Shown here: positions 26,626 through 34,432 of the stretch, one piece after another
Layout of the letters: the number at the start of each line of letters is the position of its first letter
How positions within the stretch are numbered: position 1 is the stretch's first letter
Assembly: GCF_005217605.1 (NCBI RefSeq)
Contig: NZ_SZPX01000007.1
Location: 124,001-188,000, forward strand
Direction of reading: 5' to 3'
From: Sulfurimonas crateris
Lineage (GTDB): Bacteria > Campylobacterota > Campylobacteria > Campylobacterales > Sulfurimonadaceae
Length of the DNA stretch: 64,000 bases
Program-made: the position numbers and the translations under genes
Notes under the pieces: generated by a model
Database searches by the model: none
What the model saw: only the letters and a program-made list of their open reading frames with translations
What the model was told of the DNA's origin: nothing

Positions 26626-27207
26626 ATGATTATAAGAAAACTTTTTAAATTTGAAAACGCTCATATTGTTCGCGGCTGTTCAAGCGTAAAGTGCAGAAGC
26701 TCTCTGCATGGGCACTCTTACCAGGTCGAACTTCTATTTGAGTCAAATTTTCTTGATAACGGTCAGATGGTGTATGACTTTGGGCTTATGAAGCAGAATA
26801 TGAAAGATATCATTGACTGTTTTGACCACTCTATTGCCATCTGGAGCGGTGATGAGGAGAAATATATAGCCGATATGCAACTGCATTCAGATAGATGGGT
26901 CCTTTTGCCGGTTTCTCCATCTGCAGAGCAGTTTAGCCGTGTTATATTTGTGTTTATTGACAAGCTTTTATCTCTCACAACGACTATCAACGGAGAGAGG
27001 GAAGTAAAACTTCACAGCGTGATCGTCCATGAGACCGCAACAGGCTATGCACAGGCATTTAGAGAGGATGCATACTCCCAAAATATGGGAGAGATAGATT
27101 TAAACGAGATAGAGTTCAGCCATGAGATCCAAAAGAGCTGGCAGGATGCAAGACTCTTTGATAAGATAAAGAATAGTGAGAGCTTTTTAAATCCTAAGAG
27201 CGTTTAG
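26626..27207 (+). CDS. queD: 6-carboxy-5,6,7,8-tetrahydropterin synthase QueD
   Basis: Converts dihydroneopterin triphosphate to carboxytetrahydropterin, the QueE substrate. The 193-residue protein is longer than E. coli QueD (about 120) because of an insertion in the middle and a C-terminal tail. Zinc histidines are in FENAH and LHGHSY, and catalytic cysteine candidates in CSSVKC; the spacing to HGH is one residue longer than the usual CxxxHGH. FDHS and the ETATGYA glutamate are present. Coupled to queE; convergent overlap with moeA. Confidence 0.9.
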   Translation: MIIRKLFKFENAHIVRGCSSVKCRSSLHGHSYQVELLFESNFLDNGQMVYDFGLMKQNMKDIIDCFDHSIAIWSGDEEKYIADMQLHSDRWVLLPVSPSAEQFSRVIFVFIDKLLSLTTTINGEREVKLHSVIVHETATGYAQAFREDAYSQNMGEIDLNEIEFSHEIQKSWQDARLFDKIKNSESFLNPKSV

Positions 27208-28421
27208 CTGCAAGAGAGGCTTTTTTGCTCTTTTGAGTTGAAGCTAAATCTCGTGGAGATCACTTTTACTCTGCTCTCTTTTTTAATAACCTCACACTTC
27301 TCATCTGCTATAATGTACGCATTAGAGAGTGAGAGAGGCGTTATCATCCCTGGTGAGAACTTATCGTAGGGAGTAAACTCTGCACCGTCAAAATATCCTG
27401 GGATAAGCGTTCTTCTACCCCCTCTTATGATGCACTCAGCAGCCGCCGTTGTCTCTATGGGTGCAATGTATTTCGCCGCGTCACCGCTAAGAGCCAAGAT
27501 TATGCTTTGGGCAAAGAGTTCAAAGTTTAGAGCTGCGGCAAGCGGATTTCCGGGAAGATTAAGAACCAAAGTATCTTTTATGCGACCAAATGTTGTCGGT
27601 TTTCCGGGTTTGATCTCTACTTTGTCAAAAAATATCTCGTAACCAAACTTGCCAAACGCCTCTTTTGTAAAGTCAGCATCGCCGACACTCACTCCGCCTG
27701 ATGTTATTACTAGGTCACTCTCAAGCGCGCTTTTAATATGTTCGTGTATATCTTCAAGCGAATCGCACGCAGTACCTATAAAATCGACTTCACATCCGAG
27801 TTCAAGCGCTCTTGCAAGAAATGTTGGAGAGTTTGTGTTATAGAGCTGGTGAGCCTCAACACTCTCAAAGTGCATCTTGAGCTCATTTCCGGAGGCAAAA
27901 ATAGCAACTCTGGGTTTTTTGTAAACTTTAACGTGGCTGATCCCCTGCGATGCAAGAAGCGTGATGTGATGCGCATGGAGCCTCTCTCCTCTATTTAAAA
28001 TAGTTGTTCCGCATTTAATATCTTCTCCGCAAAGACGAATGTGTCTGGAAGGTTTTATATCCTTTGGAAGTTTTACTCCGCTATTTGTAATAGTCACATC
28101 TTCAATGGGCACTATCGCTTCACATCCATGAGGTATTTTTGCCCCTGTCATTATCTTAATGGCAAACCCGCCACTTAGTTCCTCTTTTGAGTCATCACCC
28201 GCAAAGATCGTGTGCTCAACTTTGACATCTCTTAGAGCATCTTCGACTTTAACTGCATATCCGTCCATTGCTGAGTTGTCATAGGGTGGGAGGTTGTGAG
28301 AAGCGGCGATATCCCCAGCTAAAACATAACCCAAAGCCTCCTCAAGCGGCACTATCTTTAGCGACCTTGGATTAGCATTTTTATAAATAAATTCTAGTGC
28401 CTCTTCTATCGTAATAGCCAT
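27204..28421 (-). CDS. moeA: Molybdopterin molybdenumtransferase MoeA
   Basis: Inserts molybdenum into adenylated molybdopterin. The start is taken at ATG 28421 (MAITIEEALEF), giving 405 residues; an upstream GTG adds an unlikely Lys/Arg-rich leader. Signatures: PPYDNSAMDGYAV near 50, IMTGAKIPHGCEAIVPIED, SGGVSVGDADF and KPGKPTTFG with LPGNPLAAALNF. It faces the moaA-queE-queD run and overlaps queD by 4 bp. Confidence 0.94.
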   Translation of the reverse strand: MAITIEEALEFIYKNANPRSLKIVPLEEALGYVLAGDIAASHNLPPYDNSAMDGYAVKVEDALRDVKVEHTIFAGDDSKEELSGGFAIKIMTGAKIPHGCEAIVPIEDVTITNSGVKLPKDIKPSRHIRLCGEDIKCGTTILNRGERLHAHHITLLASQGISHVKVYKKPRVAIFASGNELKMHFESVEAHQLYNTNSPTFLARALELGCEVDFIGTACDSLEDIHEHIKSALESDLVITSGGVSVGDADFTKEAFGKFGYEIFFDKVEIKPGKPTTFGRIKDTLVLNLPGNPLAAALNFELFAQSIILALSGDAAKYIAPIETTAAAECIIRGGRRTLIPGYFDGAEFTPYDKFSPGMITPLSLSNAYIIADEKCEVIKKESRVKVISTRFSFNSKEQKSLSCS

Positions 28422-28459
28422 GTTTCTTCTTTTTCTCTTTTTATTGTAATATTCCACTC

Positions 28460-28867
28460 ATGAATGAAATGTATGATATGAGTATTGTAACACACAACTG
28501 GGGCGTTATGTTAGTTTTGGGCATTATTTTTATAAATATTTTTATGCTGCTAAGCATACAAAATCTAGCAAAATACAGAAGAGCGATGCTGCTTTTTACA
28601 CCGATCGCTGCAACGGCAATAGGGATGGTTATTTTTACGGGTGTCGTCATGATGGCAGCGAAGCATCTGGACTTTACTATAGAGAATATCGCTATGATAA
28701 TTTTTGCACTCACTCTTATCTACTTGGAGCGCAAACGTGCTAAAGCACTTAGAGGTACTTCTCAAAAAGAGATCGATTCGTTTAAAAATTTTAAATCTTA
28801 TGCGCTTAATATTTTGCTTATAGAGATATTTGTAACTCTTAGTATCTCTACTTGGATGTGGATTTGA
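28460..28867 (+). CDS. Four-helix integral membrane protein of unknown function
   Basis: A 135-residue protein with hydrophobic helices at about 14-32, 44-66, 76-90 and 112-132. Charged stretches (ERKRAKALRGTSQKE) form the loop before the last helix. It is divergent from moeA and ends inside the start of rsmE, so those two are co-transcribed. The family was not recognised; HNWGV at the front and the basic loop are the only notable motifs. Confidence 0.75.
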   Translation: MNEMYDMSIVTHNWGVMLVLGIIFINIFMLLSIQNLAKYRRAMLLFTPIAATAIGMVIFTGVVMMAAKHLDFTIENIAMIIFALTLIYLERKRAKALRGTSQKEIDSFKNFKSYALNILLIEIFVTLSISTWMWI

Positions 28868-29535
28868 TATACATACTTGATGATGAGGCAGGAGAGCCTG
28901 AGCTTCATATAAGAGGAGATCTGCACAAGTATCTCATCAAAGTACGCCGTCACAAAGAGGGAGATGAGATAAGTTTCAGATCCCGAGAAAAGATAAAAAT
29001 CCTGCACAGATACAAGGTCGAGTCAGTCGAGCCGAGAAGTGCTGAACTTAGGCTTCTCTCTTCAGAGGAGATCGAGGTAAAAAGCAAAAAACCGCTTCAT
29101 ATAGGGTGGTGCATTATAGATACGAACTCCATAGAGAAGGTTCTGCCCTCGCTTTGTGAAATAGGTATTGAGAGAATCTCTTTTATCTCATGTGAGAGAA
29201 GCCAGAGAAATATCAAGCTCGATTTCAAAAGGTTTCAAAGAATTATGGAAGCTTCCATGCAGCAGTGCGGAAGAAGCAGCTATATTGAGTTTGACACATA
29301 TAAAAATATAGATGAGTTTGTGGAAAAATTTCCGGCTACCAACGTCTTTGATTTTTGTGATGAGACCCTTAGCGACTACAGCGATATAAAAACGGTTTTA
29401 ATAGGGTGTGAAGGTGGCTTTTCTGCAAAAGAGAAAGAGCTTCTCTCATCTCTAAAAAGATTCAGACTAGACACTCCGATGGTTCTGCGCTCCGAGAGTG
29501 CCGTTCTTGCAATTGCAAGCAAAATAGTACTTTAA
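28864..29535 (+). CDS. rsmE: 16S rRNA (uracil-1498-N3)-methyltransferase RsmE
   Basis: SPOUT-class methyltransferase for U1498 in the ribosomal decoding region. TTG at 28864 is preferred, giving MIYILDDEAG, the usual position for this family, and overlapping the previous stop; a TTG at 28852 is the alternative. The N-terminal PUA-like part has HKYLIKVRRHKEGD; the SPOUT knot has ISCERSQRN, MQQCGRS, IGCEGGFSAKE and the final LRSESAVLAIASKI. Length 223 residues. Confidence 0.92.
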   Translation: MIYILDDEAGEPELHIRGDLHKYLIKVRRHKEGDEISFRSREKIKILHRYKVESVEPRSAELRLLSSEEIEVKSKKPLHIGWCIIDTNSIEKVLPSLCEIGIERISFISCERSQRNIKLDFKRFQRIMEASMQQCGRSSYIEFDTYKNIDEFVEKFPATNVFDFCDETLSDYSDIKTVLIGCEGGFSAKEKELLSSLKRFRLDTPMVLRSESAVLAIASKIVL

Positions 29536-29547
29536 GATATTTTTTGC

Positions 29548-29586
29548 TATAATCCGTTTTCTAAAAATCCGCCCCCATACGGATTT
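29548..29586 (+). promoter_or_regulatory. rpmE promoter and leader hairpin
   Basis: TATAAT at 29548-29553 precedes a hairpin with 7-bp arms AAATCCG and CGGATTT (29565-29586) close to the expected transcript start and about 50 nt before rpmE. The hairpin could control rpmE translation or stability, as ribosomal protein leaders often do, but no known motif was matched. Confidence 0.45.
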
Positions 29587-29635
29587 AAAAAATATATAGA
29601 TATTCGCACGTAAACGAGTATCAAAAGGCAAAAAA

Positions 29636-29836
29636 ATGAAAAAAGATATTCACCCGAAATTAGTAAAATGTTCTGTAAGCTGCGCTTGTGGAAACAGTTT
29701 TGAGACAGAGAGCACAAAAGAGGAGCTAAGAGTAGATATTTGTAACGAGTGTCACCCGTTCTTTACAGGTTCTGAGAGAATGGTTGATACTGCGGGAAGA
29801 ATTGAGAAATTCAACCAGCGTTACGCAAAAAAATAA
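29636..29836 (+). CDS. rpmE: 50S ribosomal protein L31, zinc-binding type
   Basis: A 66-residue L31 with cysteines in CSVSCACG and CNECH, which form the zinc site of the C+ type. The ending [15 protein letters not shown] is typical. AAAAGGC precedes the ATG. Located between rsmE and rsmI. Confidence 0.96.
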   Translation: MKKDIHPKLVKCSVSCACGNSFETESTKEELRVDICNECHPFFTGSERMVDTAGRIEKFNQRYAKK

Positions 29837-29848
29837 TCAAGATTTTTC

Positions 29849-30664
29849 TTGCTTACACTTGTCCCGACTCCAATTGGGAATATAGGCGATATATCGCTTA
29901 GAGCCATCGAAGCTCTAAGCGGAGCCGATACACTTCTATGCGAAGATACCCGCATAACAAAGAAACTTATCCACATACTCAAAGAGCGCTACCAGACTGC
30001 TTTTAAACCCGAACAAAATTTTATCTCCCTTCATTCACACAATGAAAAAGAGTTCATCTCAAATCTTGAACCATCATTTTTCGAACAAAACGTTGTCTAT
30101 GTAAGCGATGCAGGAATGCCCGGAATCAGCGATCCCGGGCAAGAGCTTGTAAGATTTTGTCAAAAAAACGCTCTTACTTATGATGTTCTGCCTGGGGCAA
30201 ACGCACTCTTAACAGCTTTTGTAGCGAGCGGCTTTGTTGAAACAAAGATGCTTTTTTGGGGATTTCTGCCGCACAAGGGCAAAGATAGAGAGGCATCTCT
30301 ACTGGGAGCTCTTGGCAGCGGATTTACCACAATTTTGTATGAATCTCCGCACAGACTTAAAAAACTTCTTGATGAGATCTCTTGTGAGGAGCCGACAAGA
30401 GAGATATTTTTGGCAAAAGAGCTTACGAAAAAGTATCAAAGCTACTATTTTGGAGTAGCAGATGAGATAAAGCACTCAATCGACGCAAATATAAGAGGCG
30501 AGTGGGTTGTAGTTATTAGGGCTTCTGAGGGGCAAAACAGCAGCGCAATAAGTCAAAATGATATTTTAGAGCTTGATCTGCCAAAAAAAGTTCAAGCAAA
30601 ACTTATATCTAAAATAACGGGCGAAAATACAAAAGCTTGTTATGAGAGACTTTTAAAACTGTAA
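29849..30664 (+). CDS. rsmI: 16S rRNA (cytidine-1402-2'-O)-methyltransferase RsmI
   Basis: SAM-dependent methyltransferase of the tetrapyrrole-methylase fold acting on C1402. The 271-residue protein starts at TTG (LTLVPTPIGNIGDISLRA) and holds CEDTRITKKL, SDAGMPGISDPG, LPGANALLTAF and FWGFLPHKGKDR. No ATG is available before the conserved N-terminus, so TTG is required; 12 bp separate it from rpmE. Confidence 0.93.
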   Translation: MLTLVPTPIGNIGDISLRAIEALSGADTLLCEDTRITKKLIHILKERYQTAFKPEQNFISLHSHNEKEFISNLEPSFFEQNVVYVSDAGMPGISDPGQELVRFCQKNALTYDVLPGANALLTAFVASGFVETKMLFWGFLPHKGKDREASLLGALGSGFTTILYESPHRLKKLLDEISCEEPTREIFLAKELTKKYQSYYFGVADEIKHSIDANIRGEWVVVIRASEGQNSSAISQNDILELDLPKKVQAKLISKITGENTKACYERLLKL

Positions 30665-30699
30665 CAACATATCTTTGATATGCTGTTTTTAATTTTTTT
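30664..30699 (+). terminator. rsmI terminator
   Basis: Arms ACAACATATC and GATATGCTGT (one mismatch, 3-nt loop) followed by TTTTAATTTTTTT, starting on the last base of the rsmI stop codon: a good rho-independent terminator. Confidence 0.75.
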
Positions 30700-30702
30700 G
30701 GG

Positions 30703-30708
30703 TAGAAT
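30703..30708 (+). promoter_or_regulatory. rlmB promoter -10, predicts a leaderless mRNA
   Basis: TAGAAT ends only 6 nt before the rlmB ATG, so transcription would start at about the A of the start codon. The T-rich terminator tail lies where the -35 region would be. Confidence 0.45.
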
Positions 30709-30714
30709 GTTCAA

Positions 30715-31392
30715 ATGTTAATTTATGCTAAACAACCAATCAATTATATTATCGAGAATCATCCGCTCAAGATAAAAACGCTTTACCTTGCAAAAGAGAT
30801 AGATAAAAAAGAGTATTCGCGTCTTATGAAGATGGGCTTTGAGATAAAGAGGATCCCATCCGATGCGGCTGGAAAAATGTGCAAAAATGCATCCCATCAG
30901 GGGATCCTTGCAGAAGTTGAGGATTATGCTCTTCACAGCTACAAATCATTTTTAAACTATGAGTTCGTTCTTGTTCTATCGGGTCTGACGGATGTCGGCA
31001 ATATCGGTGCGATCATTAGAACAGCTTACGCTCTTGGGGTAGAGGCAGTTATTGCATGCGGTGTGAAATCACTTCCTCTTGAAGCAGTTGCAAGAACAAG
31101 TACTGGGGCGCTCTTTGATATGCCTTTTGCCATAGAGACCAATATTCACGATGTTATAAACGATCTTAAGATGTCCGGGTTTACCTCGTACGGTGCAGAT
31201 ATGGGCGGCACGGATATAAAAGACGTAAAAGTAAAAGGCAAACGCGCACTCTTTTTAGGAAGCGAAGGAGAGGGACTAACAGCTAGAGTCAGCTCGAAGC
31301 TCGATGAGATCGTAAGCATAAAGATGGCACATAAGTTCGACTCACTAAATGTCGGTGCGGCAGGAGCAATTTTAATGGATAGGATGAGATAA
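30715..31392 (+). CDS. rlmB: 23S rRNA 2'-O-methyltransferase RlmB/TrmH family
   Basis: SpoU-type 2'-O-ribose methyltransferase. The 225-residue protein has an N-terminal L30e-like substrate domain (about 1-75, with ASHQGILAEV) and a SPOUT domain with GLTDVGNIGAIIRTAYALG, LFLGSEGEGL and SLNVGAAGAILM. RlmB (G2251 of 23S rRNA) is the best guess; another SpoU target is possible. No clear ribosome site precedes the ATG. Stop overlaps the next ATG. Confidence 0.87.
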   Translation: MLIYAKQPINYIIENHPLKIKTLYLAKEIDKKEYSRLMKMGFEIKRIPSDAAGKMCKNASHQGILAEVEDYALHSYKSFLNYEFVLVLSGLTDVGNIGAIIRTAYALGVEAVIACGVKSLPLEAVARTSTGALFDMPFAIETNIHDVINDLKMSGFTSYGADMGGTDIKDVKVKGKRALFLGSEGEGLTARVSSKLDEIVSIKMAHKFDSLNVGAAGAILMDRMR

Positions 31393-32183
31393 TGAGTGAA
31401 GATTTTGATAGATTAAAAAAAATCGGTGTACAAAAAATCCATGAAAAAACACATATAGCAAGAACACATATTGAAGCTATATTCAATGAGAATTTCGAAG
31501 GAATGGGCAGTGTTCAGCTTGTTGGTTTTATCTCAATACTTGAGAGAGAGTACGGTCTTGATCTAAGTGATCTAAAGAGCAGGGCAAGAGAACATTTTAA
31601 GAGTCAAAAAACTCTCGAAGAGAGTGCCAAGAAGGTCAAGATTTTTGCAGCATCAAAGAAAAAAAGAGAATCTACGCTCACCTATCTGCTTATAGGGCTA
31701 GCACTACTCTTTACGCTGCTATATTTCGCTTCAAGAGCACCTCAAAGCGAGACCATTGATATAAAAGAGGAGCTGACTCCAGCTCTGAGTGTGATTTCGG
31801 ATGGCAATAACGACTCTGCGTTAGATACCAACTCATCCCAAGATGGTTTGATGGAGTCAACGGGAGTAGAAGAGGAGATAGTGATAGAGCCTGAGGTAAA
31901 GCCGCTATCTTTTAAGATAATGCCAAAAACAAAAGTTTGGCTGGGCTACATTGATCTATCAGACTATAAAAAGAGACAGACTACATTTGCTAATGAGCTT
32001 GAACTTAATGCAACAAAGAACTGGCTTCTCTCATTTGGGCACGGACATATCAATATAGAGATAAACGGTGAGGTAACCGAGTTTAAAGACCCAAAGACTG
32101 TAAGATTTTCATATATTGATTCGGAGTTAAAAGAGATAGGGTTTGATGAGTTTAAAAGATTAAACAGAGGCAACGGATGGTAA
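31392..32183 (+). CDS. RodZ-like helix-turn-helix membrane protein
   Basis: A 263-residue bitopic protein. The N-terminus (about 8-70, LKKIGVQKIHEKTHIARTHI) is a RodZ-type helix-turn-helix, a basic stretch KKKRES leads into one TM helix near 98-115, and the periplasmic part ends in a beta domain (about 170-250) like the RodZ C-terminal fold. RodZ binds MreB and shapes cells, but this protein is shorter than E. coli RodZ, so orthology is uncertain. It overlaps rlmB by 1 bp and the next gene by 7 bp. Confidence 0.72.
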   Translation: MSEDFDRLKKIGVQKIHEKTHIARTHIEAIFNENFEGMGSVQLVGFISILEREYGLDLSDLKSRAREHFKSQKTLEESAKKVKIFAASKKKRESTLTYLLIGLALLFTLLYFASRAPQSETIDIKEELTPALSVISDGNNDSALDTNSSQDGLMESTGVEEEIVIEPEVKPLSFKIMPKTKVWLGYIDLSDYKKRQTTFANELELNATKNWLLSFGHGHINIEINGEVTEFKDPKTVRFSYIDSELKEIGFDEFKRLNRGNGW

Positions 32184-33025
32184 AACTACTTCTGCTTTCT
32201 GCTCTGCTTTTCTCATCTCTTTTTTCTGCCGAAATAAAGAGTAAAAATCAAAACGATCTTGTTATTGAGAAGGTGAAGAGTCTTATATCTCCTGCAACCT
32301 TTGCAAAAGATAAGGAGTTTATAAATATTATATTCTCTCCCAGAGAGGATTACTATATCTCAAAGGAGCGAGTAGACTCCGTAAAAGTTATCCAAACCCT
32401 CAAAGAAAACGGTATTTTAAATCTATTTTTCCAAACTCCGCGTGAGACAAATATAAGCTTTAAAACAGAGGGAGTACCTCTCTTTTTTGTAAAGATTATG
32501 AGTGATTCTCTGAGAAATATAGGTTATTACAGATATGTGACAAAAGAGTCTCTCTACAATGATTCCAAATTCACTTGGACGATCAGTATGTTATCCGAGT
32601 ATGCCACCGATCCGCTGATACTGAGCCAAGAGCTAAAAAAGAGCAACTGTGAGATCATAGATGTTGTAAGAGAGTCTCAAACGGACTGGATATATGTTAT
32701 CGATATGAAAAATGCCAAGTTAAATGTTGCCACTCTTGAAGATTCAGAAGAGTTTAGATTGAAAAGATCGCTCTACTCATACTGGCTTGACGTATCAAAA
32801 ATAGGCAAGATAGAGATAACGAGCTCTTATAGAAACGACTGGTATCCATATATAGCTTATTATGATAAATCTCTCAAGCTGTTGCGCGTTATAAAGATAG
32901 ATGAAAAGAGAAGCCGTATTACCCTAAATATGAGAGAAAATACGCACTACATCAAGATCTCTGATATATACTCTCTTAAAAATATCAAAGATGATTTGGT
33001 TTTAAAACCAACAATCAAGAAATAA
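32177..33025 (+). CDS. Periplasmic protein of unknown function
   Basis: A 282-residue protein with a signal peptide (MVKLLLLSALLFSSLFSAE). The mature protein is mixed alpha/beta with many aromatic residues (RNIGYYRYVTK, YRNDWYPYIAYYDKS). One cysteine, no lipobox. The start lies inside the RodZ-like gene, so the two proteins are probably made together and may act at the same envelope step; that is inference. No known family recognised. Confidence 0.7.
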   Translation: MVKLLLLSALLFSSLFSAEIKSKNQNDLVIEKVKSLISPATFAKDKEFINIIFSPREDYYISKERVDSVKVIQTLKENGILNLFFQTPRETNISFKTEGVPLFFVKIMSDSLRNIGYYRYVTKESLYNDSKFTWTISMLSEYATDPLILSQELKKSNCEIIDVVRESQTDWIYVIDMKNAKLNVATLEDSEEFRLKRSLYSYWLDVSKIGKIEITSSYRNDWYPYIAYYDKSLKLLRVIKIDEKRSRITLNMRENTHYIKISDIYSLKNIKDDLVLKPTIKK

Positions 33026-33047
33026 ACAAATTATAAATAATTTTCGA

Positions 33048-33053
33048 TAGAAT
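33048..33053 (+). promoter_or_regulatory. Probable promoter -10 before the aminotransferase gene
   Basis: TAGAAT 28 bp before the ATG, with AGGAAT as ribosome site, in the only gap between the rlmB run and the aminotransferase/hom run. Confidence 0.45.
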
Positions 33054-33081
33054 GTCGTTAATAATTTAAGCAGGAATACTC

Positions 33082-34299
33082 ATGTTTGACGAAATACAAT
33101 TTGATAGAATGAAAAGATTACCGAAGTACGTTTTTGCCGAGGTAAATGAGCTTAAAATGGCTGAGCGCAGAGCCGGCGCCGATGTAATAGATTTCTCTAT
33201 GGGAAATCCTGACGGGGATACTCCTGAACATATTAGACAAAAGCTTATTGAGTCTGCGCAAAAAACAAAGACACACGGTTATTCAACGTCAAAGGGTATT
33301 CCTAAGCTTTTAGGTGCGATCGCTGATTGGTACAAAAGAAGATACGACTGTGATCTAGACCCTATGACAGAATGTGTTGCAACAATGGGTTCAAAAGAGG
33401 GCTATGCCCATCTTGCATACGCTATAACAAATCTAGGCGATGTGACGATCGTACCAGATCCTACATATCCTATACATGAGTACGCATTTATACTTGCCGG
33501 CGGAAGCGTCATTAAATTCGGGATAGAGTTCGATGAAGACTACAAGGTAGATGAAGAGAAGTTTTTTGAAGATCTTGCAAAGGTCTTTAAAGAGAGCTCT
33601 CCTAGACCAAAGTATGTTTTGGTTAATTTTCCTCATAACCCTACGACCGCAACGGTTACGCAAGAGTTTTATGTAAGGCTGGTAGCTCTTGCGAAAGAGC
33701 TTAGATTTTACGTAATCAGCGATATTGCATACGGAGATATAACATTCGGTGATTATGTAACTCCTTCTATTATGAGCGTCCCAGGAGCAAAAGATGTGGC
33801 GGTTGAGAGTTTTACGCTATCAAAGAGCTACAATATGGCAGGATGGCGTGTAGGGTTCTTTGTAGGAAACAAAAAGCTTATCGGCGCGCTTCAAAAGATA
33901 AAATCTTGGCTTGATTACGGTATGTTCACTCCTATTCAGGTCGCGGCTACAATAGCGCTCAACGGCGATCAGCAGTGTGTCAGAGACATCACGGCAAAAT
34001 ATGAGCATCGTCAAGATATTCTTTTAGAGGCGTTTGAGAGAGCAGGCTGGCATATCAAAAAAAATCAGGCAAGTATGTTCGTCTGGGCAAAGCTTCCTGA
34101 GTGTGTGGCACATCTGGGAAGTTTAGAGTTCTCAAAAAGACTGCTTGTAGAAGCTGGTGTCGCAGTTGCTCCCGGTATCGGTTTTGGAGAGTTTGGAGAG
34201 GGTTATGTTCGTATAGCTCTTATAGAAAACGACAACAGAATACGTCAGGCAGCACGTAATATAAAAGAGTTTTTAAGACAATTTGAAGAGAAAAAATAA
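33082..34299 (+). CDS. Class I PLP aminotransferase (AlaC/aspartate aminotransferase type)
   Basis: A 405-residue PLP enzyme. Seen are FSMGNPDGDTPEHI, HGYSTSKGIPKLLGAIADWY, VNFPHNPTT, SDIAYGDITF and the Schiff-base lysine in TLSKSYNMAGWRVG. This matches the group holding AlaC (glutamate-pyruvate transaminase) and methionine or diaminopimelate aminotransferases. The gene precedes hom, so a role in aspartate-family or alanine metabolism is likely. The substrate cannot be fixed from sequence. Confidence 0.88.
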   Translation: MFDEIQFDRMKRLPKYVFAEVNELKMAERRAGADVIDFSMGNPDGDTPEHIRQKLIESAQKTKTHGYSTSKGIPKLLGAIADWYKRRYDCDLDPMTECVATMGSKEGYAHLAYAITNLGDVTIVPDPTYPIHEYAFILAGGSVIKFGIEFDEDYKVDEEKFFEDLAKVFKESSPRPKYVLVNFPHNPTTATVTQEFYVRLVALAKELRFYVISDIAYGDITFGDYVTPSIMSVPGAKDVAVESFTLSKSYNMAGWRVGFFVGNKKLIGALQKIKSWLDYGMFTPIQVAATIALNGDQQCVRDITAKYEHRQDILLEAFERAGWHIKKNQASMFVWAKLPECVAHLGSLEFSKRLLVEAGVAVAPGIGFGEFGEGYVRIALIENDNRIRQAARNIKEFLRQFEEKK

Positions 34300-34342
34300 T
34301 CACACTGGTGTGATGGGCTTCCTGCCGAAGGAAACCAAGCGT

Positions 34343-34373
34343 TAGCGTAGATAGAGGAATTACTTCCTCTATC
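34343..34373. repeat. Hairpin repeat preceded by TAGCGTAG
   Basis: TAGCGTAG leads into a hairpin with 10-bp perfect arms (GATAGAGGAA, 4-nt loop, TTCCTCTATC) in the 133-bp gap between the aminotransferase gene and hom. A smaller palindrome CACACTGGTGTG lies about 35 bp upstream. It shares the octamer and layout with the element at 16328. It may terminate the upstream transcript, but no T-run follows. Confidence 0.55.
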
Positions 34374-34432
34374 GTGACAGGATGGGGATAAAAGGTTCCC
34401 TTAAATTTATGCAATAAATTAAAGGAATTGAT

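Noticed and set aside
28421-28457. GTG start 12 codons upstream for moeA
   Set aside because: It adds a Lys/Arg-rich stretch absent from the family; ATG at 28421 fits the conserved N-terminus.
34306-34317. Palindrome CACACTGGTGTG after the aminotransferase gene
   Set aside because: Too short and without a T-run to call a terminator by itself; noted within the repeat entry.
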